Assembly: GCA_934700895.1 (NCBI GenBank)
Contig: CAKUXV010000008.1
Span: forward strand, 1-64,000
Direction of reading: 5' to 3'
DNA: 64,000 nucleotides
Source of the DNA: an uncultured Bacilli bacterium
GTDB lineage: Bacteria > Bacillota_I > Bacilli_A > RFN20 > CAG-826
Shown here: one piece after another, positions 1 to 8,457 of the stretch
Layout of the letters: each line of letters starts with the position of its first letter
Position numbering within the stretch: position 1 is the stretch's first letter
Notes under the pieces: model-generated
Told to the model about the DNA's origin: nothing
What the model saw: the letters and a program-made list of their open reading frames with translations, nothing else
Databases searched by the model: none
Made by a program: the position numbers and the translations under genes

Positions 1-2
1 AG

Positions 3-506
3 GAAGAGGCTCCTCCATTACGCCAACGAGCATTCCGCGCACGAGGCCGTCAGGGGCTCAAGAAGGCGATTGCCTTTTTCGGATACAAGCCGAAGGAGAT
101 ACAGACCGACAGCGGCTTCGAGCTCTCCGGCAGGGCCAGGGCCAAAGGGGGCGGCTTTCCCGCCGTCTGCAGGGACGGCCCCAATTTCCTCGAGCGGTTC
201 TGCCTCGAGAGCGGCATGGCGCACAAGCTCATCCGCCCGGGGACGCCGGAGCGCAACGGCAAGGTCGAGCGATCCCACAGGATCGACCAGGAGAGGTTCT
301 GCAGGACCCTGAGATTCTATTCCCTCGCCGACCTCGCCTCCCAGGGGGCGAGATGGAGCAGAAAATACAACGACATGCCGAGGATGGCGCTGAAACCGAG
401 GCCCCCGAACCAAGTGGAGATTGGAAAGCTGAGGAAGCTGATGCAAGATACAGGCGAGGCCAGATGCCCGAGGCTTCTCAAACGTTTCACGTCAATTGAG
501 AACTAA
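3..506 (+). pseudogene. IS transposase, C-terminal DDE integrase fragment (frameshifted)
   Basis: The frame contains a DDE-type integrase core: an Asp in QTDSGFE around base 110, then TPERNGKVERSHRIDQERF, which carries the conserved Glu, and a YN motif near the end. This arrangement is typical of IS481-like and related rve_3 transposases. The gene starts before the window. Bases 1-50 read sensibly in frame 1 (HYANEHSAHEAVRG) and everything after about base 57 reads in frame 3, so one base is missing in the CAGGGGCTC stretch. Its GC content is far above that of the rest of the window, which marks it as a recent arrival. Function is known from the family; the break is seen directly. Confidence 0.75.
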
Positions 507-587
507 CAACGAATTCTTTCAAGGGAGGCAACCTTGCTTGAAGGATGCGTTTCATGGTTCGAAAACAAGCACATAATACGCAAATTT

Positions 588-612
588 GAGGCTGAAATAG
601 GCCTCTTTTTTT
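588..612 (+). terminator. Rho-independent terminator after the IS remnant
   Basis: GAGGC, an 8-base loop and GCCTC are followed directly by seven T residues. It lies about 80 bases after the transposase stop and would insulate the island from IS transcription. Confidence 0.6.
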
Positions 613-860
613 GTTCTAATCACCAGCGTCTTGATTTTCGGGGGGTTAAAATTATGGCCGAAACGGCCTAGAGAACGCATGGATACGAATATCCGGCTTT
701 TGGACGGATGAGTGGTTAAGGGACGAGGTCATGGAGAATAGAACATGGTTGATATTGCCGCATGTTTTAGCCACGGCATTTCCACTTTTTATTCCGCGCG
801 ATTCTGTGATGCCCGCGTTTTCCATTTTTAAGGCGAATTCATAAAAGAAAATCCATTCCA

Positions 861-875
861 TACATTTTTAATGTA
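861..875 (+). promoter_or_regulatory. Palindromic promoter/operator element, copy 1
   Basis: TACATTTTTAATGTA is a perfect inverted repeat (TACATT, TTT, AATGTA). It contains a possible -10 hexamer (TAATGT) and lies 48 bases upstream of the first FtsH-like gene. Related elements occur at 3422-3434, 3841-3861 and 29865-29881. The WYL regulators of this island are candidate binders, by inference only. Confidence 0.55.
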
Positions 876-923
876 GGGAATCCCTGTAAAACATGGTCAC
901 CCCATTAAGAAAGGAGAAAAGGG

Positions 924-2279
924 ATGAAAAAAGAAACGAAAGAAAAACTGGACCAGATGTTCCCTCATTTCGCAGGTTACGATGAAATCCGCTTGGAAAT
1001 GGCGGAGCTCATCGACATGGTCCAAAATCATGACCTCTACGCGCGCAAAGGCATTCATTATCCGCGAGGCTGGCTGCTCTATGGCGATCCGGGAACAGGC
1101 AAGACACGCCTAGTTCGCGATATCGTCCATTATCTAAATATCCCCTGCGTGGAAATCAGCGCTTCCCAAGCCGTGTGGAAGAAAATCAGTAATGAAGAAG
1201 AGGTTCGTCAAGGCTTTGAAGAAGCCAAGAAATATGACCTAGCGATTCTATTTATCGATGAACTGGAAAAACTAGCGGGATACCGCGCCCGTCAATATGA
1301 AGTGCCAGAGAATTTAAAATCCCAAAAAGTGCTGCTTCATGAGCTGGATAACGTTTACGAAAAAGACGGCATCATCGTCATGGCCACCTGCAATCGCTTG
1401 GATTATTTAGGAGAAGCGTTGTCGCGAAGCGGCCGTTTCGACCGTCAGATCCGTTTCAATAAGCCCTATATCGAAGATCGCAAAGCCATCTTGGCCCATT
1501 TCTTATCCAAGGTGTCTTTAGAAGAGGGGGTCACCCTCGATGAATTAGCCCGCATGACCCTAAATTGTTCTGGAGCGGATTTAGAAACCGTCGTGAATGA
1601 AGCTTCTATCAAATCGGTCTCTGAACGCAAGGAAGCGATATCGATCAACGATTTCTCCTATGCCCTAGACCGCGTTCAACTCGACGATGTGCCGCGGGCT
1701 TCTACTAGCGACGCCGAAAAGAAAATCACGGCCATTCATGAAGCGGGCCATGCCTATATCGCTTATCGCCTGATGAGAGAAAACATGGGGTCCGTAACGG
1801 TCATCCATCAAGGGGCAACGAGTGGAGCTGTAAGGGTGCTCCAAGGAAAGGAGGAAGAAGCAACCTCCCTTCAAGATTTAAAAGATTCCTGCACGGTGGG
1901 GTTAGGTGGCCTTGCTTCGGTGAAAGTAATTACGGGGGAACAATATTGTGGCAATGCAAGCGACCTTGAATCCGTGTGCAAGATGGCAGAAAGGATGCTA
2001 AATGAAGGGTTCTACGGTCCTAAATACGTCCCCGTATCGAAGTCAAACTATTCCTTTGGCCCCTATAGCACGGATTTAGCCAACGCCATTCAGGAGAAAG
2101 GCTCCGAAATCGTCCAGGAATTAATAAATCGAGCGGAAAGCATCATCCAAGAAGGAAAAGAATCCGTCCTCGCCTTGGCCGATGCCTTGATGGAAAAGTC
2201 GTCGTTATTATCCGCGGAAGTCCTTCAAATCCTCGACGAGGCGGAGAAGAAACGGAAGGGAATAGCGATTGGAAAATAG
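924..2279 (+). CDS. Soluble FtsH-like AAA+ zinc metalloprotease A
   Basis: This 451-aa protein has the AAA module plus M41 peptidase module of FtsH. Walker A is GDPGTGKT (54-61), Walker B ends ILFIDE (D112, E113), and a second region of homology RSGRFDR lies near 168-174. The zinc site is HEAGH (H272, E273, H276) and the third ligand is probably D347 in GNASDLE. All catalytic residues appear present. FtsH normally starts with two transmembrane helices and a periplasmic domain; here the AAA domain starts almost at residue 1, so the enzyme should be cytosolic. It is shorter than a typical FtsH of about 600-650 aa. The start is supported by AAAGGAG. It is the first gene of the island, has its own palindromic promoter element, and is convergent with the WYL regulator that follows. 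Confidence 0.88.
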   Translation: MKKETKEKLDQMFPHFAGYDEIRLEMAELIDMVQNHDLYARKGIHYPRGWLLYGDPGTGKTRLVRDIVHYLNIPCVEISASQAVWKKISNEEEVRQGFEEAKKYDLAILFIDELEKLAGYRARQYEVPENLKSQKVLLHELDNVYEKDGIIVMATCNRLDYLGEALSRSGRFDRQIRFNKPYIEDRKAILAHFLSKVSLEEGVTLDELARMTLNCSGADLETVVNEASIKSVSERKEAISINDFSYALDRVQLDDVPRASTSDAEKKITAIHEAGHAYIAYRLMRENMGSVTVIHQGATSGAVRVLQGKEEEATSLQDLKDSCTVGLGGLASVKVITGEQYCGNASDLESVCKMAERMLNEGFYGPKYVPVSKSNYSFGPYSTDLANAIQEKGSEIVQELINRAESIIQEGKESVLALADALMEKSSLLSAEVLQILDEAEKKRKGIAIGK

Positions 2280-2294
2280 GACAATTTCCAAAGA

Positions 2295-3242
2295 CTAGAG
2301 GGTCTTAGTCATTCTCTTAACCATGGCTTTCGCCTCCTCCTTTAGCCATTTGGGTTCTAAGATTTCGCATTCGTCCTTGAAGTCGAAGAATAAAGACATG
2401 ATATTGCTTTTGAACTGCATGGTAGTTTCGATGATTGTCGTTCCATCTTCAAAATCGCTGATAATTTGATTCTTGCCGTAGCAATAATCCTTGGCTCGTA
2501 CGGCCGAGCGCCCTCGTAACCGAATTTTGATTCGAACCCAATCACTTTGAGGAAGTTGCCGGAAGCCGGACTGCGAAAAGTAATCGCGTGGATTAAAGAA
2601 GGAGTCTCGCCTGAAACGCTGGTTGGTAACTTCGTATTTTGAGATTCGACAAAGTTTAAATACACGATAGTCTTTGGCCCATTTGCAGTATGCGATGACA
2701 AACCATGCTTCGCCATTCATGAACAGGTGATAAGGCTCAATTTCACGTGAATAAACGCGGTTATCGTTAGACAAATAATTAATAGTGACAATCTCGCATT
2801 TTTGGATTGCGCTTTCCATGAAACAATACCGTTTGGAAAGCTCTTCTTGCGGCATGGCCAAAGGATATTGAGCAATGCGATCAATTTGTGGTGTATCGCC
2901 TCGCAAGGAGATTACGGCCAGCACTTTGGCCATCGCTGTTTTATACGATTCCATATGCTGAATGTCGCTTTTGGAACAATTGATGGCATAGGCTTCTGCT
3001 AAAGCTTTTTTCTCTTCCTCTAAGAAAGGAGGAATCGCCGAAACCGTGTTATTCGTTAACTGGTATCCTCCGTATTTACCGGAGACAGATTCGATCCAAT
3101 ATCCGCAGTCTTGCAAAACTTTCTTATATTCGACGACGTTTCGAGGATTTGTTTCTAATAAATTGGCTAGTTCCTCAATTTTAAAAACCTTTCCAGACGA
3201 AAGGATTTGAAGCATTTCGATGCAGTGAACAGCTTTACTCAT
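2295..3242 (-). CDS. WYL-domain transcriptional regulator 1
   Basis: The 315-aa protein has an N-terminal winged helix (about residues 1-60: a start like AVHCIEMLQILSSGKVFKIEELANLLE, then a VEYKKVLQDCGY recognition region and a KYGGYQL wing). A WYL domain follows around 145-220 and a WCX-like C-terminus after that. This is the classic HTH_11-WYL-WCX architecture, in which the WYL domain usually senses a nucleic acid or nucleotide ligand. Its N-terminus resembles that of the 693-aa regulator at 11453 (NYRKV-like and GYxxES-GKYGG motifs shared), so the two are paralogs. It is transcribed toward the first FtsH-like gene and away from the rest, a usual layout for an island regulator. No clear ribosome binding site precedes the start. 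Confidence 0.85.
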   Translation of the reverse strand: MSKAVHCIEMLQILSSGKVFKIEELANLLETNPRNVVEYKKVLQDCGYWIESVSGKYGGYQLTNNTVSAIPPFLEEEKKALAEAYAINCSKSDIQHMESYKTAMAKVLAVISLRGDTPQIDRIAQYPLAMPQEELSKRYCFMESAIQKCEIVTINYLSNDNRVYSREIEPYHLFMNGEAWFVIAYCKWAKDYRVFKLCRISKYEVTNQRFRRDSFFNPRDYFSQSGFRQLPQSDWVRIKIRLRGRSAVRAKDYCYGKNQIISDFEDGTTIIETTMQFKSNIMSLFFDFKDECEILEPKWLKEEAKAMVKRMTKTL

Positions 3243-3421
3243 ATTTCAATTCTATAATCGCCAACTCATTAATGATAGCGAGGAAATACTCAATAGATTG
3301 ACTAAGCGGATGCTATTTCCATCGCCGAACAAAGCATGATTACGACGCTTGACGCAGGAAAAACGTATTTTGCTTTGCCTTTTGCCGACATCTTAAAAAA
3401 GTGAAATAAAAATGATACCAA

Positions 3422-3434
3422 ACATAAATAATGT
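3422..3434 (+). promoter_or_regulatory. Palindromic promoter/operator element, copy 2
   Basis: ACAT, AAATA, ATGT forms a short inverted repeat with the same ATAATGTA core as the copy at 3841. It sits 32 bases before a strong AAAAGGAGGT ribosome binding site that leads into the small gene cluster at 3482-3797. Confidence 0.5.
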
Positions 3435-3481
3435 AGGAATGCTCTCTATAGTTCTCGTTACCAAAAGGAGGTACTAAAAAA

Positions 3482-3602
3482 ATAAGAAGCAAAAACCAGA
3501 CTGCTTAGAAGAAGCGTTAGCAAAGCAATTAGGGGTGAACAAGCCTTGCTATCCAAAAGCTAAATCACCCCGCTTAAAACAAAAGGAGAATAAAAAATGT
3601 TA
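3482..3602 (+). pseudogene. Small ORF (about 39 codons) with a damaged start codon
   Basis: From base 3484 the frame reads KKQKPDCLEEALAKQLG and on to a stop at 3600-3602, with protein-like composition. The stop overlaps the ATG of the next gene at 3597. A strong AAAAGGAGGT lies at the right distance upstream, but where the start codon should be the sequence is AAAAAAATAAGAAG instead of AAAAAAATGAAGAAG, so a single missing G removes the ATG. It could be a genuine loss, a sequencing error next to an A run, or initiation at a non-standard codon. Function is unknown; it is rich in Lys and contains two Cys. Confidence 0.5.
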
Positions 3603-3797
3603 GGAATTATTGAATTGTCTATTGGAATCATCGTCGCCCTTGTCTCGTTCGTTCTTGGAGTTGTGAGAATTGTCAAAAGCCCAAGCGGGTGGAACTTCTC
3701 GGGAGCGGCGAAAACCCGTTATTTGATCTTCATGATCATCGGGATCCTTGCTGGCGCTGCACTCATTACCTTCGGTTCCTTCGCCCTAGTCCGCTAA
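3597..3797 (+). CDS. Small two-helix membrane protein
   Basis: This 66-aa protein has two predicted transmembrane helices, about residues 2-24 (GIIELSIGIIVALVSFVLGV) and 43-65 (YLIFMIIGILAGAALITFG). A short polar loop containing SPSGWNFSG lies between them. The start is supported by AAAAGGAG nine bases upstream, and it overlaps the end of the damaged small ORF. No family is recognised. Its place just before the second FtsH-like gene suggests that it could supply the membrane anchor that the island proteases lack; this is inference only. Confidence 0.7.
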   Translation: MLGIIELSIGIIVALVSFVLGVVRIVKSPSGWNFSGAAKTRYLIFMIIGILAGAALITFGSFALVR

Positions 3798-3840
3798 TTC
3801 AAATACCGGGAATTCAAGAATTAGATCAATAAAAACGAAT

Positions 3841-3861
3841 CCATACACAAATAATGTATGG
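3841..3861 (+). promoter_or_regulatory. Palindromic promoter/operator element, copy 3
   Basis: CCATACA, a 7-base spacer and TGTATGG form a perfect inverted repeat that contains ATAATGTA. It is followed by GGTTACCCC, resembling GGTCACCCC downstream of copy 1. It lies about 80 bases before the second FtsH-like gene and is the likely promoter of the main operon. Confidence 0.55.
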
Positions 3862-3941
3862 TTACCCCGTAACATTCATCCTGCCCCGAAAAAGGAGGGA
3901 ATAGAAATTACGGGGAAAGCAAAAGAGAAAGGAGAAACAAT

Positions 3942-5474
3942 TTGAATACGATTCAAGAACACAAAATGCCGAGTCTAGCGGATATTGGCGGTTATCCTTA
4001 TCAAAAGGAAGAGGCGAAACGAATCGCCGATTTCTTCCGTCATTACGAAGAATACACCTCGAAAGGGGCGGAATTGCCGCGTGGAATCTTCTTCTATGGA
4101 CAACCGGGAAACGGCAAAACGATGTTTGCCAAAGCCATTGCTACCGAAGCAGGCGTGCCGTTAGTGGAACTCACTAGTGATGCCCACCTGGATGAAAAAG
4201 GCGTTACTCATGCGATTGTCGACGCTTTCGATCGCGCATTAAGCCAAGCGCCCTGTGTTCTGCTTATCGATGAACTCGACCGGATTGTTGCTGCGACACC
4301 GGCTCGCGCCCTCTTCCGTCCTGAAACGGACCAACAACGCGTTGCCTTAAGAACGTTAATTTCTCAAATCGATAAAGTAAAAGGAAAGGGAATCCTTCTT
4401 GTTGCCACCGCTAACGTGGATCTGATGATGATCCCCGCCCCACTTGTTCGCGATGGACGAATCGAAAAACACGTGGAGATTGATGCGCCAGATATCGATG
4501 ACCGAAAGGAAATCCTCTCGCTCTATATGCGGAAGAACCTGGTATTTGATGAGGTGGCTGTAGAAGACGTTAGCTCCTATACGAACGGTCTAAGCTGTGC
4601 CGCCCTCGTTAATTTGGTCAATGAAGTCTTGATTCATTGCATCAGTCAAAATAAAAAAGCAGAATTCCACGATTTCTTAGAGCCCATCGCGGCAATCCGT
4701 GCTTCCGGATCCAAAACCAAAGACCCTAAAAATATCGATAGTGTCATCTATCACGAAATCGGACATTTCATCGCGGATTATGCGCTCAATAAAAACGTTG
4801 GAATGATTGTTGTTTCTCAACACGGAGAAGCTGCGGGAATGTATTCGCGGCAAGACTTCGTGGACAATTGTTCTGAATTGTCGCCTGGATCCCTAAGCGA
4901 AATGAAGAAGTCATGCGTCGTTTCCATATCCGGCCTTGTTGCCACGGAGTACTTCCTTGGCGAGCCCTACATGGGGGCAAGCAACGATTTAGGCAAAATC
5001 GCCGCTCGTTATATTGCAATGTGTCAAAACGGCTTAATGGGGAATAAGCCCATCGCCATTGAGTCATTGGGCAATTTTGTTAACAACAGCCCTTATAAAG
5101 ATTTCCAAGGCGTTGGCCTAGATCGGTACGAGTCGTTCTTGCAAGAACTGGAATATCAAAGCGAAAGCATCTTACGGGAATACGAGGACCTCGCCCACGC
5201 CTTATTTGAAGAATTGAAGAAGAAGCCCGTGCTGACCCACGCGGAGATTCAAGAAATCATAGAGCGCCTCCAAGAAAACGAGCCGATGGTTACGCGGATC
5301 CGCACCCACCGTCCGAAAAACCCCGTTCATCGATTCTTCTACGACCGCAAAATTCGGAAGGAAACATACAAGAGGATGGACGATACCGGACGTGTATCCG
5401 TCGGCGAAGATGACCAAATTCCGGAAGGCACTTATCGAATCGACGTGGTTAAGAAGTCCGAAATAAATCAATAA
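3942..5474 (+). CDS. Soluble FtsH-like AAA+ zinc metalloprotease B
   Basis: The 510-aa protein is a paralog of the gene at 924. Walker A is GQPGNGKT (53-60), Walker B LLIDE (D110, E111), and the second region of homology has RDGR. The zinc site is HEIGH (H271, E272, H275) with the third ligand probably D349 in GASNDLG. There is no N-terminal membrane segment. The C-terminal 60 or so residues are a basic, proline-containing extension (RTHRPKNPVHRFFYDRKIRK) not found in the other two copies. The start is TTG at 3942, chosen because GAAAGGAG lies at the proper distance; the next in-frame ATG is at residue 9. It is followed after 80 bases by the kinase gene and probably opens that operon. Confidence 0.86.
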   Translation: MNTIQEHKMPSLADIGGYPYQKEEAKRIADFFRHYEEYTSKGAELPRGIFFYGQPGNGKTMFAKAIATEAGVPLVELTSDAHLDEKGVTHAIVDAFDRALSQAPCVLLIDELDRIVAATPARALFRPETDQQRVALRTLISQIDKVKGKGILLVATANVDLMMIPAPLVRDGRIEKHVEIDAPDIDDRKEILSLYMRKNLVFDEVAVEDVSSYTNGLSCAALVNLVNEVLIHCISQNKKAEFHDFLEPIAAIRASGSKTKDPKNIDSVIYHEIGHFIADYALNKNVGMIVVSQHGEAAGMYSRQDFVDNCSELSPGSLSEMKKSCVVSISGLVATEYFLGEPYMGASNDLGKIAARYIAMCQNGLMGNKPIAIESLGNFVNNSPYKDFQGVGLDRYESFLQELEYQSESILREYEDLAHALFEELKKKPVLTHAEIQEIIERLQENEPMVTRIRTHRPKNPVHRFFYDRKIRKETYKRMDDTGRVSVGEDDQIPEGTYRIDVVKKSEINQ

Positions 5475-5554
5475 AGGAAGGGGCGGTTGGAGAACCAAAA
5501 CTCCAACCGTTCTGCCCCAATAAAACCATGGAATAAAAAAGAAGGGAGAAGCGA

Positions 5555-6847
5555 ATGGAATTTGAAGAAAAGCCAACGATCCTCGATACGGGAGGCCATT
5601 CCTATCAAGTGTTAGAAGCTCTAGGAGAAGGAGGGCAAGGGGAAGTTTATGAGGTAGAAGAAGGGGGAGAGCGGTTCGCTTTGAAAATCTATAAAGAAAC
5701 CATGAGCCCCAATTTCCTTTATAACCTCAAAAACAACATCGAAAAAGGAGCCCCGACTGCGGATTTCCTTTGGCCGAAAAGACTCTTTCAACAAGAAGAT
5801 GGAACCTCGGGGTATCTTATGGATTTACGGGGGAGCGAATACGTTTCTTTCGTTTCTTACCTCAATGGAAAAACCGCCTTTGACAGCCAGGGTCTATTGC
5901 TCAAGTGGTGCATCTCCCTTTGCTCAGACTTTAAAGCCCTCCATGAACGAGGGTTCTCTTATCAAGATGTAAATGATGGGAGTTTCTTTCTAAACCCCCA
6001 TACCGGGGCGCTCCTAATCTGCGATAACGATAACGTCACCGCGGACAAAAAGAGCCTAGGGGTACTAGGGAAGATGAAGTACATGGCCCCGGAAATCGTG
6101 ATGGGGAATTATCGTCCCGACACCCATTCTGATCGCTTCTCCCTCGCCATTATCCTCTTTATGGCCTTGTGCCTTGGCAATCCCTTCGAAGGGGAAAAAT
6201 TAAAGAACTACGACTTTATCGATGAAAAAGCAGAATACGAAATGTATGGCAGCCACCCCGTGTTTATTTATCACCAATTAGACGCATCCAATCGTCCGAT
6301 TCGCGGATACCATGGCTCCGTTTTGAAGCGGTGGCCGCGACTCCCTCATTATATTCAAGAAGCGTTCCATCATAGCTTTGTCGATGGCATTTTAGACCGA
6401 GAAAACGGAAGAACAACTGAGCTGGAGTGGCTACGCCTATTGACCCAATACCGGGATGAACTCGTCACTTGCCCCTCCTGCGGATGCTCCTTCGTCTATG
6501 GGCTAGAAGAAGAGAATTTAAATTCTTCTTGCCCCTCCTGCGGTCAAGCAATCGGAGACCATTGCATCCTGCAAATCGGAAGGCATCAGATCGTCCTCGA
6601 AGAAGGAAAGGAAATCTATGCCTGCCACCTCGATAAATATTCTTCGGATTATCAAACCGTCCTGGGCAGGGTCATCCGAAATAAGAAGAACCCTGCAATA
6701 TTAGGTATTCGCTTATTTTTGGAAGGCAACGTCATCGTTTTGGACCGGAAAGGAAATCAAAAGGTGATCGAAGAAGGTGGGGTTATTCCGCTCGTCCACC
6801 GCTTAAAAGTGAAATTCCCCTATGGGGTAGAAGGAGAAATCATATGA
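5555..6847 (+). CDS. TerY-P-type Ser/Thr protein kinase with zinc ribbon
   Basis: This 430-aa protein starts with a eukaryotic-like kinase fold: glycine loop LGEGGQGEVYEV (23-34), the VAIK lysine at K44, a divergent catalytic loop YQDVNDGSFF with D138, and CDNDN (D157 or D159) in place of DFG. MAPEI occurs where APE is expected. The HRD-to-YQD and DFG-to-DND changes are typical of kinases encoded beside VWA and PP2C proteins in TerY-P triads. After the kinase comes a zinc ribbon with C306xxC309 and C326xxC329, then a C-terminal beta-rich domain of about 90 aa. The start is preceded by AAGAAGGGAG. Its stop overlaps the VWA start (ATGA), so translation is coupled. Known for the family: it phosphorylates Ser/Thr; the targets here are unknown. 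Confidence 0.9.
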   Translation: MEFEEKPTILDTGGHSYQVLEALGEGGQGEVYEVEEGGERFALKIYKETMSPNFLYNLKNNIEKGAPTADFLWPKRLFQQEDGTSGYLMDLRGSEYVSFVSYLNGKTAFDSQGLLLKWCISLCSDFKALHERGFSYQDVNDGSFFLNPHTGALLICDNDNVTADKKSLGVLGKMKYMAPEIVMGNYRPDTHSDRFSLAIILFMALCLGNPFEGEKLKNYDFIDEKAEYEMYGSHPVFIYHQLDASNRPIRGYHGSVLKRWPRLPHYIQEAFHHSFVDGILDRENGRTTELEWLRLLTQYRDELVTCPSCGCSFVYGLEEENLNSSCPSCGQAIGDHCILQIGRHQIVLEEGKEIYACHLDKYSSDYQTVLGRVIRNKKNPAILGIRLFLEGNVIVLDRKGNQKVIEEGGVIPLVHRLKVKFPYGVEGEII

Positions 6848-7578
6848 AAGAATTGATTGTTCGAGATGGCATTGCAAGGCAAGAGCTCAATTTGCTCTTC
6901 GTCATTGATGTCTCAGGTTCGATGGAAGGAGAAAAAATCGGCGCCGTCAATAACGCGATTCGCGACGTGATGTCCATCATGCCAGAGATCCAAGATGATA
7001 CCAGCGACGCGGAAATCAAAATCTCCGCGTTGACGTTTGCTGAAGATACAGCGTGGGTTTATTCCGAGCCAAAAAGTATCGAAGACTTTATCTGGAAAGA
7101 CGTCTCTGCTGACAACGGAACCAACCTCTCCGCGGCTTATGATGAGCTTGGCAAATGGCTTACCAAGAAAAGCAATGGAGGTCAAATGCCTGATTTTGGA
7201 GGACTAGCCCCCATTATTATTCTCATGACCGATGGAGAACCCACCTCTTGCGATTGGGAGACTCATCTTGCCGACTTAAAGCAAAAAGGCTGGTTCCGGG
7301 TGGCTCTAAAATACGCTTTGGCGATTGGAGTAGAAAGTGACGAAGCCAAAGACGTCTTGTCCAAATTCACCGGCAATAGCGAAACGGTATTAAAAGTCTA
7401 TACCGCCGAAGCCCTTCGCAAAGTGATTAAAGTCATCGCGGTGACGGCTTCTAAAGTCAAATCCAATTCTTCTAGTGCCGGCTGCTATATGGGAGAAAAA
7501 CGGAGCAATAACGAAATCGCTCAAATTGAAATCGCTAATGACTTAGAAGACATGGATGACGTGGACCTTGTCTGGTAA
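6844..7578 (+). CDS. VWA domain protein (TerY/YegL-like)
   Basis: The 244-aa protein is a von Willebrand factor A domain with a complete MIDAS metal site: DVSGS (D22, S24, S26), a Thr near residue 94 in NGTNLSAA, and an Asp in LMTDGEP near 131. It has no signal peptide, so it is cytosolic. Its match is to TerY/YegL, the VWA partner in kinase-VWA-phosphatase triads, where it is thought to act as a scaffold for kinase and substrates. A C-terminal tail of about 50 acidic and polar residues follows the domain and contains a CYMG motif. Start and kinase stop overlap by four bases, and the PP2C gene begins six bases after its stop. Confidence 0.92.
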   Translation: MKELIVRDGIARQELNLLFVIDVSGSMEGEKIGAVNNAIRDVMSIMPEIQDDTSDAEIKISALTFAEDTAWVYSEPKSIEDFIWKDVSADNGTNLSAAYDELGKWLTKKSNGGQMPDFGGLAPIIILMTDGEPTSCDWETHLADLKQKGWFRVALKYALAIGVESDEAKDVLSKFTGNSETVLKVYTAEALRKVIKVIAVTASKVKSNSSSAGCYMGEKRSNNEIAQIEIANDLEDMDDVDLVW

Positions 7579-7584
7579 TCCCCC

Positions 7585-8370
7585 ATGATTTCTTGTTTTC
7601 ACTTCACTTGTCTTGGCTATTCTCATTTAAAAAACCACAAGATTTGCCAAGATGATTCCGCTTCTTACCAAGACGCGGAAAGAAAAATCGTCACGGCCTG
7701 CGATGGGCATGGGGGCAAAATCTATATTCGAAGCAACCGCGGGTCGAAATTCGCTTCCAAAGCCGTGCTCCGCGTCTTTAAGAAGCTAAGCTTAGATACC
7801 ATCAAAGATCCCCGTTGCCAGGATCGAATCCGCCTTCGCATCCTCTGCTCCTGGAACGATCTTGTTGAAAAAGATCTTGCCTGCAACCCGTTTCTAGAAG
7901 AAGAACTAATGGAATTAAGCGGGGAAGAGAAATCCTTGCTTCTTCAAGAGCCCCAAATCGCTTATGGATCCACCCTTCAAGGAGCCATGATGCTCGGGGA
8001 TAGTCTCATCATCGTGTCGCTAGGAGATGGAGGCTGCCTTCTTTGGAACGGGAGAAACGCGTTGCCGGCTCTAGAAGAAGAAAAGGATAACGTTGCTAAT
8101 TTCACCGCTTCCCTTTGCCAGTCCGACGCCTATTCCCATTTAAGGCTCCGCGTATTTCCGCTAGATCAAATCGACGGGGTCCTGGTTTATACGGATGGTC
8201 TTATTAATCCCTATCAAACCTTCCTTAATTTCTATTCGTCTTGCTTCCTCCCCGTAAAAGGGATGCTGGAAAGAGGGGATAGACAAGAAATCATCGATTA
8301 TTTGGTCCGGGTAGCTCTTGTTAATGGAACCGGGGACGACGTTTCTTTAGGAGCTATCCTCAAAGAATAA
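7585..8370 (+). CDS. PP2C-like Ser/Thr phosphatase (YegK-like)
   Basis: This 261-aa PP2C-family protein shows the metal-binding motifs: QDD at 22-24, DGHGG at 40-44, LGDGG and TDG in the middle and later parts, and GDDVS near 250-254. All expected aspartates appear present, so it should be active. It completes the kinase-VWA-phosphatase triad and would reverse phosphorylation by the kinase at 5555. There is no ribosome binding site of its own: the start codon lies seven bases after the VWA stop, suggesting translational coupling. The best family comparison is YegK and the TerY-P phosphatases. Confidence 0.9.
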   Translation: MISCFHFTCLGYSHLKNHKICQDDSASYQDAERKIVTACDGHGGKIYIRSNRGSKFASKAVLRVFKKLSLDTIKDPRCQDRIRLRILCSWNDLVEKDLACNPFLEEELMELSGEEKSLLLQEPQIAYGSTLQGAMMLGDSLIIVSLGDGGCLLWNGRNALPALEEEKDNVANFTASLCQSDAYSHLRLRVFPLDQIDGVLVYTDGLINPYQTFLNFYSSCFLPVKGMLERGDRQEIIDYLVRVALVNGTGDDVSLGAILKE

Positions 8371-8457
8371 ACCCATCCATCTCAACGCTTTTTGTACCCC
8401 GCATCAATAAGGGAACCCCAATCATGAAAATCACCCACGAAAGGAGAATCATTTATC

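Larger units (their letters stand above)
507..923. other. Intergenic region between the IS remnant and the first protease gene
   Basis: No convincing coding region is seen here. It holds the terminator at 588-612, the palindrome at 861-875 and a second short palindrome, GGGAATCCC, directly after it. A strong AGAAAGGAG ribosome binding site lies just before 924. Confidence 0.6.
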
